NCBI GenBank assembly: GCA_937915865.1
Contig: CALGIG010000095.1
Coordinates: 1-64,000, forward strand
DNA length: 64,000 bases
Direction of reading: 5' to 3'
Source: an uncultured Prolixibacteraceae bacterium
Lineage (GTDB): Bacteria > Bacteroidota > Bacteroidia > Bacteroidales > Prolixibacteraceae
Within the stretch, counting starts at the first letter, position 1. The number at the start of each line of letters is the position of its first letter. Shown here in pieces: positions 8,610 to 16,557 of this stretch. The position numbers and the translations under genes are program-made. The notes below the pieces were generated by a model, which did no database searches, had not been told where the DNA came from, and worked only from the letters and a program-made list of their open reading frames with translations.

Positions 8610-8849
8610 AGGGGGCTTAAAGAGTTGGGCTAATTAGGTAATCTTATTGAAAATGAAAGTATTGTGATTGTGCGCAGCCTAAAGTCTCCCCATTCGGGGG
8701 AGATTTAGAGGAGGCCAATAGCCTCCCCAACCCCTCCGAAGGAAGGGCAAAAGAAGGCATAGCGCATGGACTAGATTGAAGAAAATGAACAACAATGCAA
8801 CCCACTTCTTTCTCCTCACCCTTTGGGGGAGGTTGGGAGGGGGCTATTC
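8583..8849. repeat. Four GC-rich palindromic elements between leuD and cimA
   Basis: Elements at 8583-8622 (overlapping the leuD 3' end), 8679-8716, 8720-8754 and 8811-8849 share the CTCCCC/GGGGAG and GGTTGGGAGGGGGCT cores. This is the densest cluster in the window, in a 250-base gap. The last element ends 11 bases before the next start codon. Confidence 0.85.
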
Positions 8850-8860
8850 AATTTTATACT

Positions 8861-10399
8861 ATGACAGGAAAAGTAGTTGAAGTAAAGGATCAGGTTCTTA
8901 GTATCATGGATACTACACTGCGCGACGGTGAACAAACCTCGGGAGTGTCGTTTACCGATATGGAGAAGCTGAGTGTGGCCCGTATCCTGCTGGAGGATGT
9001 GAAAGTCGATCGTATCGAAATTGCATCAGCCCGCGTTTCGGAAGGAGAATTCCTGGCAGCAAAACGGGTACTTGAATGGGCAAAATACAAAGGTCATTTG
9101 CATAAAGTGGAAATTCTTGGTTTTGTCGACGGTAAAACGTCGCTCGACTGGATTAATACTGCCGGAGGAAAAGTACTGAACCTGCTTTGCAAAGGATCTT
9201 ACAGGCATGTAACCCAGCAGTTGCGTAAAACTCCGGAACAACACATCGAGGACATCAAGCGGTCAATTGATTATGCCACCGAATTGGGTATTAGCGTGAA
9301 TGTTTATTTGGAAGACTGGTCGAACGGGATGCGTAGCTCGAAAGATTACGTGCATTTCATGGTGACTGAGCTTCGCAAACTGAACATCAAACACATCATG
9401 CTGCCCGACACTTTGGGAATTCTTGATCCGGACGAAACATACGAGTTTTGCCGCGAGATGATTGAAACTTATCCCGATGTGGAATTTGATTTTCATGCCC
9501 ACAACGACTACGACCTGGCCATAGCTAACGTATTTCATGCTATCAAAGCTGGAATCCGCTGCGTACATACAACAGTGAACGGATTGGGCGAGCGCGCAGG
9601 AAATGCGCCGCTATCCAGTGTGATCGCCACTGTGAAAGACCACCTGAAAATGCAAACCCGCGTGAATGAATCGATGCTGAATAAGATATCAAAGCTGGTT
9701 GAGTCGTTCTCAGGAATCCGTATTCCGACAAACAAACCTTTGATCGGTGAATTTGTCTTCACGCAGTGTAGTGGAATCCATGCTGATGGCGATAGCAAGA
9801 ATAATCTCTATTTCAACGATCTACTGCCCGAACGTTTTGGCCGACATCGTGTGTATGCACTTGGTAAAACTTCAGGAAAAGCAAATATCAAGAATAACTT
9901 GGAAGAGTTGGGTATCGAACTCGATCCGGCCTCTTTGAAACTGGTTACCGATCGTATCATTGAGCTGGGTGATCACAAGGAAACCGTTACTATTGAAGAT
10001 CTTCCATACATCGTTGCTGATGTGCTGAATTCTGATCATGGAGAGGCCCCAATTCAACTTGTGAATTATTCTTTGTCACATGCAATGGGTTTAAGGCCTT
10101 CAGCTACTGTGAGTTTTCTGATTAAAGGCGAAAAATACGAGGCAACGGCTCCCGGCGACGGACAGTACGATGCATTTATGAATGCCATCCAGTCGATTTA
10201 TCAGGAATTGAACAAGCCGTTCCCAAAACTGATCGACTATTCGGTAACCATTCCTCCAGGCGGTAAAACCGATGCGTTGGTTGAAACAGTTATCATTTGG
10301 AAACTCGACCGTGAGTTTAAAACTCGTGGATTAGACTCTGACCAGACTGCTGCAGCCATAAAGGCTACTATGAGGATGTTGAATTTGATAGAAAAGTAA
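8861..10399 (+). CDS. cimA: Citramalate synthase / LeuA-family paralogue
   Basis: A second LeuA-family enzyme of 512 residues from ATG 8861. MDTTLRDGEQTSG at residues 16-28 and HAHNDYDLA mark the catalytic barrel, and the C-terminal ~150 residues resemble the LeuA dimer/regulatory domain. It is clearly diverged from the leuA product. By family and context it most likely condenses pyruvate with acetyl-CoA to citramalate, letting LeuCD and LeuB make 2-oxobutyrate for isoleucine. A 2-isopropylmalate synthase or homocitrate-type role cannot be excluded. The 11 bases before its ATG equal those before leuA. An in-frame extension to 8795 is repeat sequence and was rejected. The symbol is tentative. 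Confidence 0.7.
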   Translation: MTGKVVEVKDQVLSIMDTTLRDGEQTSGVSFTDMEKLSVARILLEDVKVDRIEIASARVSEGEFLAAKRVLEWAKYKGHLHKVEILGFVDGKTSLDWINTAGGKVLNLLCKGSYRHVTQQLRKTPEQHIEDIKRSIDYATELGISVNVYLEDWSNGMRSSKDYVHFMVTELRKLNIKHIMLPDTLGILDPDETYEFCREMIETYPDVEFDFHAHNDYDLAIANVFHAIKAGIRCVHTTVNGLGERAGNAPLSSVIATVKDHLKMQTRVNESMLNKISKLVESFSGIRIPTNKPLIGEFVFTQCSGIHADGDSKNNLYFNDLLPERFGRHRVYALGKTSGKANIKNNLEELGIELDPASLKLVTDRIIELGDHKETVTIEDLPYIVADVLNSDHGEAPIQLVNYSLSHAMGLRPSATVSFLIKGEKYEATAPGDGQYDAFMNAIQSIYQELNKPFPKLIDYSVTIPPGGKTDALVETVIIWKLDREFKTRGLDSDQTAAAIKATMRMLNLIEK

Positions 10400-10456
10400 A
10401 ATAGTTTCAGGGTTCAAGTTCCAGAGTTCAAGTTTCGGTTGCGAAATGGGAAGTTT

Positions 10457-10496
10457 TGGATATTGAGCATTGGATATTCATTATTGGATATTTTAA
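10457..10496. repeat. TTGGATATT short direct repeats
   Basis: Three near-copies of the unit TTGGATATT occur between cimA and the methyltransferase gene. Similar low-complexity filler occurs at 21950-22110. Confidence 0.5.
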
Positions 10497-10502
10497 AAAT
10501 TG

Positions 10503-11237
10503 ATGATCCCTCAACATACAAAATCTTCGCCGGAAACCATTCGCCGTAATTTCGACCAACAGGTTGACCGGTTTTCGAATATAGAAACAGGACAAGCTAC
10601 AGCCATCGACTCGCCTTTGTGCATGGAGTTGGTTGCCAGGTCAGCGCTCCTTCTGAACCCCGATGCGAAAAGTATCATGGATTTGGGTTGCGGTGGCGGA
10701 AATTACGCAGTAAAAGTAACTTCGTTACTTTCTGAAGTGGATTGCACTTTGGTCGACCTCAGCGCCAATATGCTCGAAAGGGCAGTAGAGCGGGTAAGCG
10801 AAATCATTTCTGGAAAAATTTCTGCTTTGCATGGCGACTACCGTGAACTTGATCTGGGCGAAAATCAGTTTGACGTGATCACTGCAGGAACAACATTGCA
10901 TCACCTGCGAGGCGATGACGAATGGGAACTGGTCTTCAGTAAAGTTTACAAGGCGCTGAAACCCGGTGGAACGTTTTGGATTAACGACATTGTGATAGGC
11001 GAAACTGACGAAATTACCCAAATGATGCTGGATGGCTGGGTGAGTATGCTGCAAAAGCAAGTATCGCCGGAAGAAGTTGACACGTATCTTTATCGCTACG
11101 AATCGGAAGATACACCGCGGACTTTGTCGTATCAGCTTGATTTATTGATGCAGGTTGGCTTTAAAGAGACTTTAGTTTTGCACAAACATTTTAATTTTGC
11201 TGCCTTTGGCGCTAGAAAAGAAATAGGAACCACATAG
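10503..11237 (+). CDS. Class I SAM-dependent methyltransferase
   Basis: A 244-residue methyltransferase with the SAM-binding motif I MDLGCGGGNYAV near residue 60, an acidic VDLSANML after strand 2, and a KPGGTFWINDI post-III region. The fold resembles the CmoA/UbiE-type enzymes, and the substrate is unknown. It lies between cimA and leuB in the same direction, so it is carried in the leu operon though no leucine step needs it. The ~100 bases before it hold TTGGATATT repeated three times (about 10457-10496), a dispersed-repeat look. A hairpin repeat follows at 11228. These borders suggest it was inserted into the operon. Confidence 0.85.
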   Translation: MIPQHTKSSPETIRRNFDQQVDRFSNIETGQATAIDSPLCMELVARSALLLNPDAKSIMDLGCGGGNYAVKVTSLLSEVDCTLVDLSANMLERAVERVSEIISGKISALHGDYRELDLGENQFDVITAGTTLHHLRGDDEWELVFSKVYKALKPGGTFWINDIVIGETDEITQMMLDGWVSMLQKQVSPEEVDTYLYRYESEDTPRTLSYQLDLLMQVGFKETLVLHKHFNFAAFGARKEIGTT

Positions 11238-11292
11238 GCACATAGAGCACATTATTTATATTTTTCTATGTGTACTATGTGTCTATGTGGTT
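11228..11292. repeat. AACCACATAG-type hairpin repeat, copy 2
   Basis: Arms 11228-11245 and 11275-11292 are 18-base inverted copies with one G-U compatible mismatch. They are the same family as 2917-2988. The element overlaps the last codons of the methyltransferase gene and ends 27 bases before the leuB start. Confidence 0.8.
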
Positions 11293-11319
11293 GGTAAAGA
11301 AATAAATAAAACCAAAAAT

Positions 11320-12384
11320 ATGAAGTTAAAATTAGCTGTTCTTCCCGGTGACGGGATCGGTCCTGAGATTGTCGATCAGGCCATGAAAGTGGTGAAAGCC
11401 GTTGCCGCTAAGTTCAACCACGAACTCGAATACGAATATGCGTTGACCGGCGCTTGTGCTATCGACGAGTTAGGCGCTCCATATCCCGATTCAACCCACG
11501 AATTGTGTATGAAATCGGATGCCGTATTGTTTGGAGCCATTGGTGATCCGAAATATGACAACAATCCAAAAGCTCCGGTTCGTCCCGAACAGGGCTTGTT
11601 GCTAATGCGCAAAAAACTGGGTTTGTATGCCAACATTCGTCCGGTGGTGACTTTCCCATCGTTGCTGCACAAATCGCCGCTTCGTCGTGAGTTGATCGAA
11701 GGCGCCGATTTTGTGGCCATCCGCGAGCTTACCGGCGGTATTTATTTTGGCGAAAAAGGCCGCAAAGATGAAGGTAATACCGCTTTCGACGTTTGTGTTT
11801 ATACCCGTCCTGAAGTGGAACGTATCCTGAAACTGGGCTACGAGTATGCCATGAAACGCAACAAAAAACTCACTGTGGTTGATAAAGCTAATGTGTTGGA
11901 AAGCTCTCGTTTGTGGAGGGAAGTTGCCCAGGAAATGGCTCCTTCTTATCCAGAAGTGACAACAGAATACATGTTTGTTGACAATGCAGCCATGCAAATC
12001 ATCCAATGGCCGAAAAATTTCGATGTGATGGTTACTGAAAACATGTTCGGTGATATTTTGACTGACGAAGCTTCGGTAATAACCGGCTCGCTTGGTTTAT
12101 CTCCATCGGCTTCGATTGGCATCCACACTTCTGTGTTCGAGCCTATCCATGGTTCGTATCCGCAGGCTGCAGGTAAAAACATTGCCAACCCGGTTGCTAC
12201 CATTTTGTCGGCTGCCATGATGTTCGAATATGCTTTCAACCTGATGGACGAAGGCGCCATCATCCGCAAAGCTGTTGACGCTTCGTTGGATGCGAAAGTT
12301 GTAACCGTTGATATTTCCATCGAAAAACCATACTCAACTTCCGAAGTTGGAGACTGGATTGCCGAATGGGTTAGTAAGAATTAA
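11320..12384 (+). CDS. leuB: 3-isopropylmalate dehydrogenase
   Basis: Oxidative decarboxylation of 3-isopropylmalate to 2-oxoisocaproate, NAD-dependent. It may also act on 3-methylmalate in the citramalate route. It is 354 residues from ATG 11320, the standard length. The N-terminus LPGDGIGPEIV, the central RELTGGIYFG and the metal-binding DNAAMQI ... TENMFGDILTDE are all present. A start 11 codons upstream falls in a hairpin repeat and was rejected. It is the last gene of the leu operon and is followed by a strong intrinsic terminator. Confidence 0.97.
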   Translation: MKLKLAVLPGDGIGPEIVDQAMKVVKAVAAKFNHELEYEYALTGACAIDELGAPYPDSTHELCMKSDAVLFGAIGDPKYDNNPKAPVRPEQGLLLMRKKLGLYANIRPVVTFPSLLHKSPLRRELIEGADFVAIRELTGGIYFGEKGRKDEGNTAFDVCVYTRPEVERILKLGYEYAMKRNKKLTVVDKANVLESSRLWREVAQEMAPSYPEVTTEYMFVDNAAMQIIQWPKNFDVMVTENMFGDILTDEASVITGSLGLSPSASIGIHTSVFEPIHGSYPQAAGKNIANPVATILSAAMMFEYAFNLMDEGAIIRKAVDASLDAKVVTVDISIEKPYSTSEVGDWIAEWVSKN

Positions 12385-12449
12385 GGGTGATGCGGTTTTT
12401 AACCGCATTGTCAGAATAAGGCGATTAGAAATTGCCGCACTCGGAGAAA

Positions 12450-12480
12450 GGCTCTTTGCGAAAGCAGGGAGCTTTTTTTT
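12450..12480 (+). terminator. Intrinsic terminator of the leu operon
   Basis: Ten-pair stem (12450-12459 with 12464-12473, including G-U pairs) closed by a GAAA tetraloop and followed by eight T. A smaller hairpin, ATGCGGTT/AACCGCAT, lies between it and the leuB stop. Confidence 0.9.
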
Positions 12481-12493
12481 GAAGAAGCTTTTA

Positions 12494-12838
12494 TCAAATG
12501 ATTTCTTCCAGATTTGATCTCAGATTTTGCAAACTTGTTTGGATAATCTGCCAGACTTCCTCTGCATCAATTCCGAAATAATTGTGCGCAATAATGTTTC
12601 TGAAGCCTTTCACTTTCGACCAATTGATTCTTTCTTCAGTATTTAGAATAAGTTCTTCGGAAAGCTTCTCAACCATTTCGCCAATGACAATAAAATTCAT
12701 CATACAAGCATCAAATGCAAGCGAATCGGAATAGAACTCGTCCGCATCGTTGAACTTTCCTGAATACGATTGAATCTTTTGAATCGATTCGAGTATATTG
12801 AGGATGCAACTGAAATCCCGATGTGAAATACTATACAT
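12494..12838 (-). CDS. hepT: HepT-family HEPN ribonuclease toxin
   Basis: A 114-residue HEPN-domain protein. The catalytic Rx4HxY motif is intact: R80, H85 and Y87 in RNIIAHNY. HepT toxins act as RNases and are inhibited by the MntA nucleotidyltransferase, which adds AMP to the toxin tyrosine in characterised pairs. Its start overlaps the end of the upstream mntA-like gene by eight bases, the normal antitoxin-first order. It lies just past the leu terminator in the opposite direction. Roles in phage defence or element maintenance are inferred from the family. Confidence 0.88.
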   Translation of the reverse strand: MYSISHRDFSCILNILESIQKIQSYSGKFNDADEFYSDSLAFDACMMNFIVIGEMVEKLSEELILNTEERINWSKVKGFRNIIAHNYFGIDAEEVWQIIQTSLQNLRSNLEEII

Positions 12839-13130
12839 ATTTAGCCTCTGCTAGAATTTGGTTTCTGAAGATAGGATTTAAGTATTTCTCGCGGCAAATA
12901 TCAACCTGCCGATTGAATTTTGACTGAATCTCATTTTTAAGTAATTGCTTGAGGGAATACAAATCAGGAGTATTGTCCTCGAATTCAACAATGAGATCAA
13001 TGTCGCTTTGTGCATTTTGTTCTCCCCGGGCAATCGATCCGAATACGCCTATTTTTCTTAGGTGATATTCTTTTTCAAACCGGGCTTTGTTTGAAGCAAG
13101 ATAAAGCAATATTTGGCTCAGATCAATCAT
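12831..13130 (-). CDS. mntA: MntA-family nucleotidyltransferase antitoxin
   Basis: A minimal nucleotidyltransferase, 100 residues from ATG 13130. The GSx10DxD motif is intact: G31-S32 and D43/D45 in GSIARGEQNAQSDIDL, so it should be catalytically active. I preferred 13130 over an in-frame ATG at 13169 because a good -7 box (TATATTTG on this strand, 13148-13155) lies between them. It pairs with the overlapping hepT. Confidence 0.86.
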   Translation of the reverse strand: MIDLSQILLYLASNKARFEKEYHLRKIGVFGSIARGEQNAQSDIDLIVEFEDNTPDLYSLKQLLKNEIQSKFNRQVDICREKYLNPIFRNQILAEAKYV

Positions 13131-13147
13131 AATGGCTGATTTTGATT

Positions 13148-13155
13148 CAAATATA
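13148..13155 (-). promoter_or_regulatory. -7 box of the mntA-hepT operon
   Basis: TATATTTG on the minus strand is an exact TAnnTTTG match 17 bases before the chosen mntA start. No clear -33 TTG was found at the ideal spacing. Confidence 0.5.
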
Positions 13156-13346
13156 CAAGTTTTCGGCAAATTCAGTATTTTATAAATTCAGGCACTGCTA
13201 ACTTGCATTTTGCTTTCCATCAGGTGAATATTCTACCGATAAAAGAATTATCTCCTGGCTGGGTTTGTTGCATTTATTTAAAGATCAGACCAAAATTTTT
13301 ATTCGGCATGAAGAAAGTGGTTCGATTCCATAAAGTTGGTGACCAG

Positions 13347-14168
13347 TTAGTGTTCTATTGTTGGACCTTGAATTGCTACCGGTGCAATCGAGCCGGTAGA
13401 TTGAACTTCAGTTACAGGAGAATTGCTGACTTCATGGGTGCCGTCCGGAAGATATTTCACCGTTGGCGGAACTTTCTTCAGGTTAAACAAGTCGTAGCTT
13501 TTTTTCAAATCAGTCCAAAGGCTTACCTTATCCTTGTTTTTGCTGTATCCGGAAATCAATCGGTTGTAAGTTTTGTCTTCCAGTTTTGCCGGATAAATGG
13601 TAATTCCAATCTCTTGTTGGCCAGCATTGTAAGCTTCTATGCAATACACAAAAAGCTCTTTGATTTTCTCGTCGTTTATGGAGATACAGCCCGACGATTC
13701 ACACCCGCCGTGAATGTAAATCAGGTTTCCCAAATGTCCCTTAGCCCCGCGAATGCTGTCGGAAGTATTGGGGTAATTGATTTTCATCGACAGGTAATAT
13801 TTGCTGTACGGGTTCAACTCATTAATATGGTAAAATCCTTCGGGAACCTGCAAATCGCAAGAACGACGTTTTGGCCCAATTTCTCCTGAGATTTCGCACA
13901 TCGGAATTTCTTTAATCAGGGTAAAAGTCGAGTCGCAAATGTTCTTTCCCCAAAGCTCAATTTTTTTCTCAGTCTTGAAAGCGCGCATATATAACCGCAG
14001 ACTGTCACGCGAAATGGCATGTTCTTTCAGTGATTTGACAACCATTTTTTCTTTGGAAGAATATGCTTCTCTTACTCGGGTGTAATTCAGTTGTTTTTCC
14101 CGAAAAGTTGCCGGATTTAATTCAGGTTTTACAAACCATAGCGAGAGTAATATCAGTATATATTTCAT
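13347..14168 (-). CDS. L,D-transpeptidase (YafK/YkuD type)
   Basis: A 273-residue exported protein with a short hydrophobic N-terminus (residues 3-12). The YkuD signature HGx(n)GC is present as IHGGCESSGCISI, with H153 and the likely nucleophile C161. Such enzymes cross-link peptidoglycan through 3-3 bonds or tether or cleave wall-bound proteins. The GPKRRSCDLQVPEGFY segment before the site is typical of the YafK branch. The C-terminal ~70 residues are extra and rich in Pro/Val. The start was placed at ATG 14168 because upstream codons have no signal sequence and run into the divergent thioesterase promoter. Confidence 0.85.
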   Translation of the reverse strand: MKYILILLSLWFVKPELNPATFREKQLNYTRVREAYSSKEKMVVKSLKEHAISRDSLRLYMRAFKTEKKIELWGKNICDSTFTLIKEIPMCEISGEIGPKRRSCDLQVPEGFYHINELNPYSKYYLSMKINYPNTSDSIRGAKGHLGNLIYIHGGCESSGCISINDEKIKELFVYCIEAYNAGQQEIGITIYPAKLEDKTYNRLISGYSKNKDKVSLWTDLKKSYDLFNLKKVPPTVKYLPDGTHEVSNSPVTEVQSTGSIAPVAIQGPTIEH

Positions 14169-14297
14169 TTTGAAGTTTCCGTTTTCTGCCGGGCAAAAAT
14201 AATAATAAAAGCTTTTGTGTAAATTGGTTTTAGGATGTAGAGTCAATATTGATTTTGTTTCTTTTTGATAAATAAGAAGTTTGACGAAGTATTTTGA

Positions 14298-14305
14298 TAT
14301 TTTTG
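14298..14305 (+). promoter_or_regulatory. -7 box of the thioesterase gene
   Basis: TATTTTTG is an exact TAnnTTTG match 21 bases before ATG 14327. A TTTG lies 14 bases upstream, closer than the usual 19-21. Confidence 0.4.
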
Positions 14306-14326
14306 GTAACTCAAATATCAATTACT

Positions 14327-14737
14327 ATGGAATATGTTTTTGAACTCCCGTTTAAAGTGCGCGACTACGAATGCGACTTGCAGGGTATTGTGAATAATGC
14401 GGTCTACCAGAATTACCTGGAGCATACCCGTCACGAATTTTTGGAATATGTTGGCCTGAATTTCGCCCAGATGCACGAAGAAGGTATTGATGCTGTGGTT
14501 ATTCGGGTGGAAATCGATTATAAGTTCCCTTTGAAAAGTGGCGATCAGTTTGTTTGCCGCGTAAATGTGGCGCGCGAAGGAAACCTGAAGTTTGTCTTTC
14601 TGCAAGACATTTATCGTTCTTCTGATCAGAAATTGATGATAAAGGGAAAAGTAATTGCCGTTTGTGTGAATAATAAAACCGGACGACCGGTAGCACCAAA
14701 AGAATTGGTTGAGGTATTTGATCGGTACACCAATTAA
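14327..14737 (+). CDS. YbgC-like acyl-CoA thioesterase
   Basis: A 136-residue hot-dog-fold protein of the 4-hydroxybenzoyl-CoA thioesterase family. The signature YECDLQGIVNNAVYQNYLE near residues 12-30 contains the conserved Asp and the VxNxxY pattern. It probably hydrolyses short-chain or aromatic acyl-CoA esters, with the substrate unknown. The start was set at ATG 14327, and eleven in-frame upstream codons overlap the promoter. It stands alone, divergent from the L,D-transpeptidase. Confidence 0.88.
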   Translation: MEYVFELPFKVRDYECDLQGIVNNAVYQNYLEHTRHEFLEYVGLNFAQMHEEGIDAVVIRVEIDYKFPLKSGDQFVCRVNVAREGNLKFVFLQDIYRSSDQKLMIKGKVIAVCVNNKTGRPVAPKELVEVFDRYTN

Positions 14738-14747
14738 ATTAAAAAAT

Positions 14748-14780
14748 ACTGAGGGTTTCACTTAAAGTGTAGCCCTCAGT
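14748..14780. repeat. 33-base hairpin repeat, copy 1 (GAGGGTTTCACTT type)
   Basis: ACTGAGGGTTTCACTT/AAGTGTAGCCCTCAGT form a near-perfect stem. A sibling of the same 33-base length, sharing GGGTTTCACTT and AAGTG-AGCCCT, lies at 31691-31723. Both sit just past a stop codon, so they may double as terminators though T-tracts are poor. Confidence 0.75.
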
Positions 14781-14853
14781 AAAATAAAAAAACTTACTTT
14801 TGCAGCACTAAAACCCTTGGATGTTTAATTTGTGTTCGGATATTGTGAAGTAA

Positions 14854-14919
14854 ATAACTCCGGATTAATTTAATCTGAAGTTATCCCTCCGTAAACTCAG
14901 GCCAATTCCGGCGTGAGTT
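14854..14919 (+). other. Two adjacent hairpins in the leader of the 15004 methyltransferase
   Basis: A near-perfect inverted repeat (14854-14868 with 14870-14884) is followed by a second stem AACTCA/TGAGTT with inner GCC/GGC (14894-14919). They lie about 85 bases before the start codon. They could be a structured 5' UTR or a transposon-derived palindrome. I do not recognise a riboswitch class. Confidence 0.4.
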
Positions 14920-15003
14920 ATTTTCATGTCTTTATTTTACAAAACAGACTGTTGAAAGATTAAATTCTTTTGACTGGCTTTAATCATTTAATATTTAAAT
15001 ATC

Positions 15004-15780
15004 ATGAGTAATACAGATAATACATCTATACACGAATTCGACTTTAGTTTAATCTGCGAATATTTTTCCAGTACAAAGAGGCAAGGTCCCGGTAGTCCCG
15101 AGGCGACCCTAAAAGCGCTTAGTTTTATTAACAATTTAACTCCTGAATCGCGCATTGTTGATTTGGGCTGCGGAACTGGTGGCCAGACCATGGTTTTAGC
15201 GCAGAATGCTCCCGGGCAAATTACTGGCATCGACCTGTTCCCCGATTTTATCAGGTTGTTTAACCAAAATGCCGAAAGGCTGAACCTTCAGAAGCGTGTA
15301 AAAGGCGAAATAGGTTCGATGGACAATTTGGCGTTTCAGGAAGAAGAACTCGACGTGATTTGGTCGGAAGGAGCTATTTACAACATTGGTTTTGTCCGCG
15401 GCCTTACCGAATGGCGAAAATTTTTGAAAACGGGCGGTTATATTGCTGTTACTGAAGCATCGTGGTTTACTGATGAACGGCCTGAAGAAATCGAAAAGTT
15501 TTGGATGGACGCTTATCCTGAAATCGACACTATCCCGAATAAGGTAGCTCAACTGCAAAAGGCAGGATATGTCCCGGTGGCAGCGTTTATTTTGCCCGAA
15601 AACTGCTGGACAGAGCATTATCATGTTCCGCAAATTCCTGTTCAGGAGGCTTTTCTGAAGAAGTATGCAGGCAATAAAATGGCTGAGGAATTCATCGGGT
15701 TCCAACGTTATGAAGCCGAATTGTACGCCAGGTATAAGGCATATTATGGTTACGTATTCTATATTGGCCTGAAGATATAG
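15004..15780 (+). CDS. SAM-dependent methyltransferase (type 11)
   Basis: A 258-residue class I methyltransferase. Motif I VDLGCGTGGQT is near residue 52, followed by GIDLFPDFI. The C-terminal region VPVAAFILPENCWTEHY and the long tyrosine-rich tail YEAELYARYKAYYGYVFYI are typical of a UbiE-like group common in Bacteroidota, with unknown substrate. It is a single-gene unit with a structured leader and its own terminator. It is unrelated in sequence detail to the methyltransferase at 10503. Confidence 0.88.
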   Translation: MSNTDNTSIHEFDFSLICEYFSSTKRQGPGSPEATLKALSFINNLTPESRIVDLGCGTGGQTMVLAQNAPGQITGIDLFPDFIRLFNQNAERLNLQKRVKGEIGSMDNLAFQEEELDVIWSEGAIYNIGFVRGLTEWRKFLKTGGYIAVTEASWFTDERPEEIEKFWMDAYPEIDTIPNKVAQLQKAGYVPVAAFILPENCWTEHYHVPQIPVQEAFLKKYAGNKMAEEFIGFQRYEAELYARYKAYYGYVFYIGLKI

Positions 15781-15794
15781 GCTTTGCTTTTCAG

Positions 15795-15834
15795 CTGCTC
15801 CGATGAATTCCGATTTATCGGAGCAGTTTTTTTT
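15795..15834 (+). terminator. Intrinsic terminator after the methyltransferase
   Basis: Ten perfect pairs, CTGCTCCGAT (15795-15804) with ATCGGAGCAG (15817-15826), are followed by eight T. Confidence 0.92.
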
Positions 15835-16016
15835 AATTATTTCTGATCGTTTTTATAAAGTTTGTTGCATACAGAAATTATATGCAGATCGTTTACTTTT
15901 TGTCTTAATATATTTTTTTTTCAGCAAAATCGCTCTAGCTTTGGAAATGCCTTAGTCAGGCTGTTGCTTGTCGATAACTAAAAATCAATTTATTTATACA
16001 ACCCAAATCTTAAGAA

Positions 16017-16502
16017 ATGAAAAATTTAAAAGTGTTGTTTGTTTCTCTGTTTGTTTTATCGTTGTTCCATGTGAATGTACAGGCGCAGGATACTAAAGTC
16101 TCCAAAAGTAAAAAAACTAAAAATGCTGTGGAAAATGGGGCTACAACTGTTGAAAACGGACAAGATGCTGTTGAAAAGGGGAAAGCAACTGCCAAAAAAG
16201 GGAAGGGTGTTTTTTCTACTGTTAAATTTATGGCAACCAATCCAAAAGCTTTATTAAAAGACCCGAAGGCTGGCATAGAAGCTACGAAAGCTACTGCAAA
16301 TGAAGCAAAAAGCACTGTTGATGACGCGAAGAGTACAGCTAATGATGCGAAGAGTACTGTGAATGATGCAAAAAGCACAACTAAAGGAGGTAAGGTGACT
16401 GCAAACGACACCAAAGATACTGAAACGAATACAAAAGTAGCGAAAGGAACAAAAGCTAAAAAAACAAAAAAAGAAGCTGCTCTTGACGAATCGCATTGGT
16501 AG
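16017..16502 (+). CDS. Secreted Lys/Ala-rich repeat protein
   Basis: A 161-residue protein with a clear signal peptide (cleavage near VQAQ, residue 24). The mature part is low complexity: lysine-rich, with at least four copies of a DAKSTxN-type 7-residue unit around residues 100-125 (AKSTVDD, AKSTAND, AKSTVND, AKSTTKG). The heptad spacing suggests an amphipathic helix or LEA-like disordered chain. No enzymatic domain is visible. Function is unknown. A single gene bounded by terminators on both sides. Confidence 0.75.
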   Translation: MKNLKVLFVSLFVLSLFHVNVQAQDTKVSKSKKTKNAVENGATTVENGQDAVEKGKATAKKGKGVFSTVKFMATNPKALLKDPKAGIEATKATANEAKSTVDDAKSTANDAKSTVNDAKSTTKGGKVTANDTKDTETNTKVAKGTKAKKTKKEAALDESHW

Positions 16503-16514
16503 TGTTTGTACTGT

Positions 16515-16553
16515 TGAGGTTGTCAAAAAAGTAAAACTTTTTTGACAACCTCA
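16515..16553. terminator. Bidirectional terminator between converging genes
   Basis: A perfect 17-pair stem (16515-16531 with 16537-16553) with a five-base loop and A/T tracts inside both arms. It serves the gene ending at 16502 and the convergent gene ending at 16558. Confidence 0.92.
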
Positions 16554-16557
16554 ATGA

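Noticed and set aside
8795..8860. Earlier start of the leuA paralogue
   Set aside because: Repeat-derived codons. ATG 8861 has the same upstream context as leuA.
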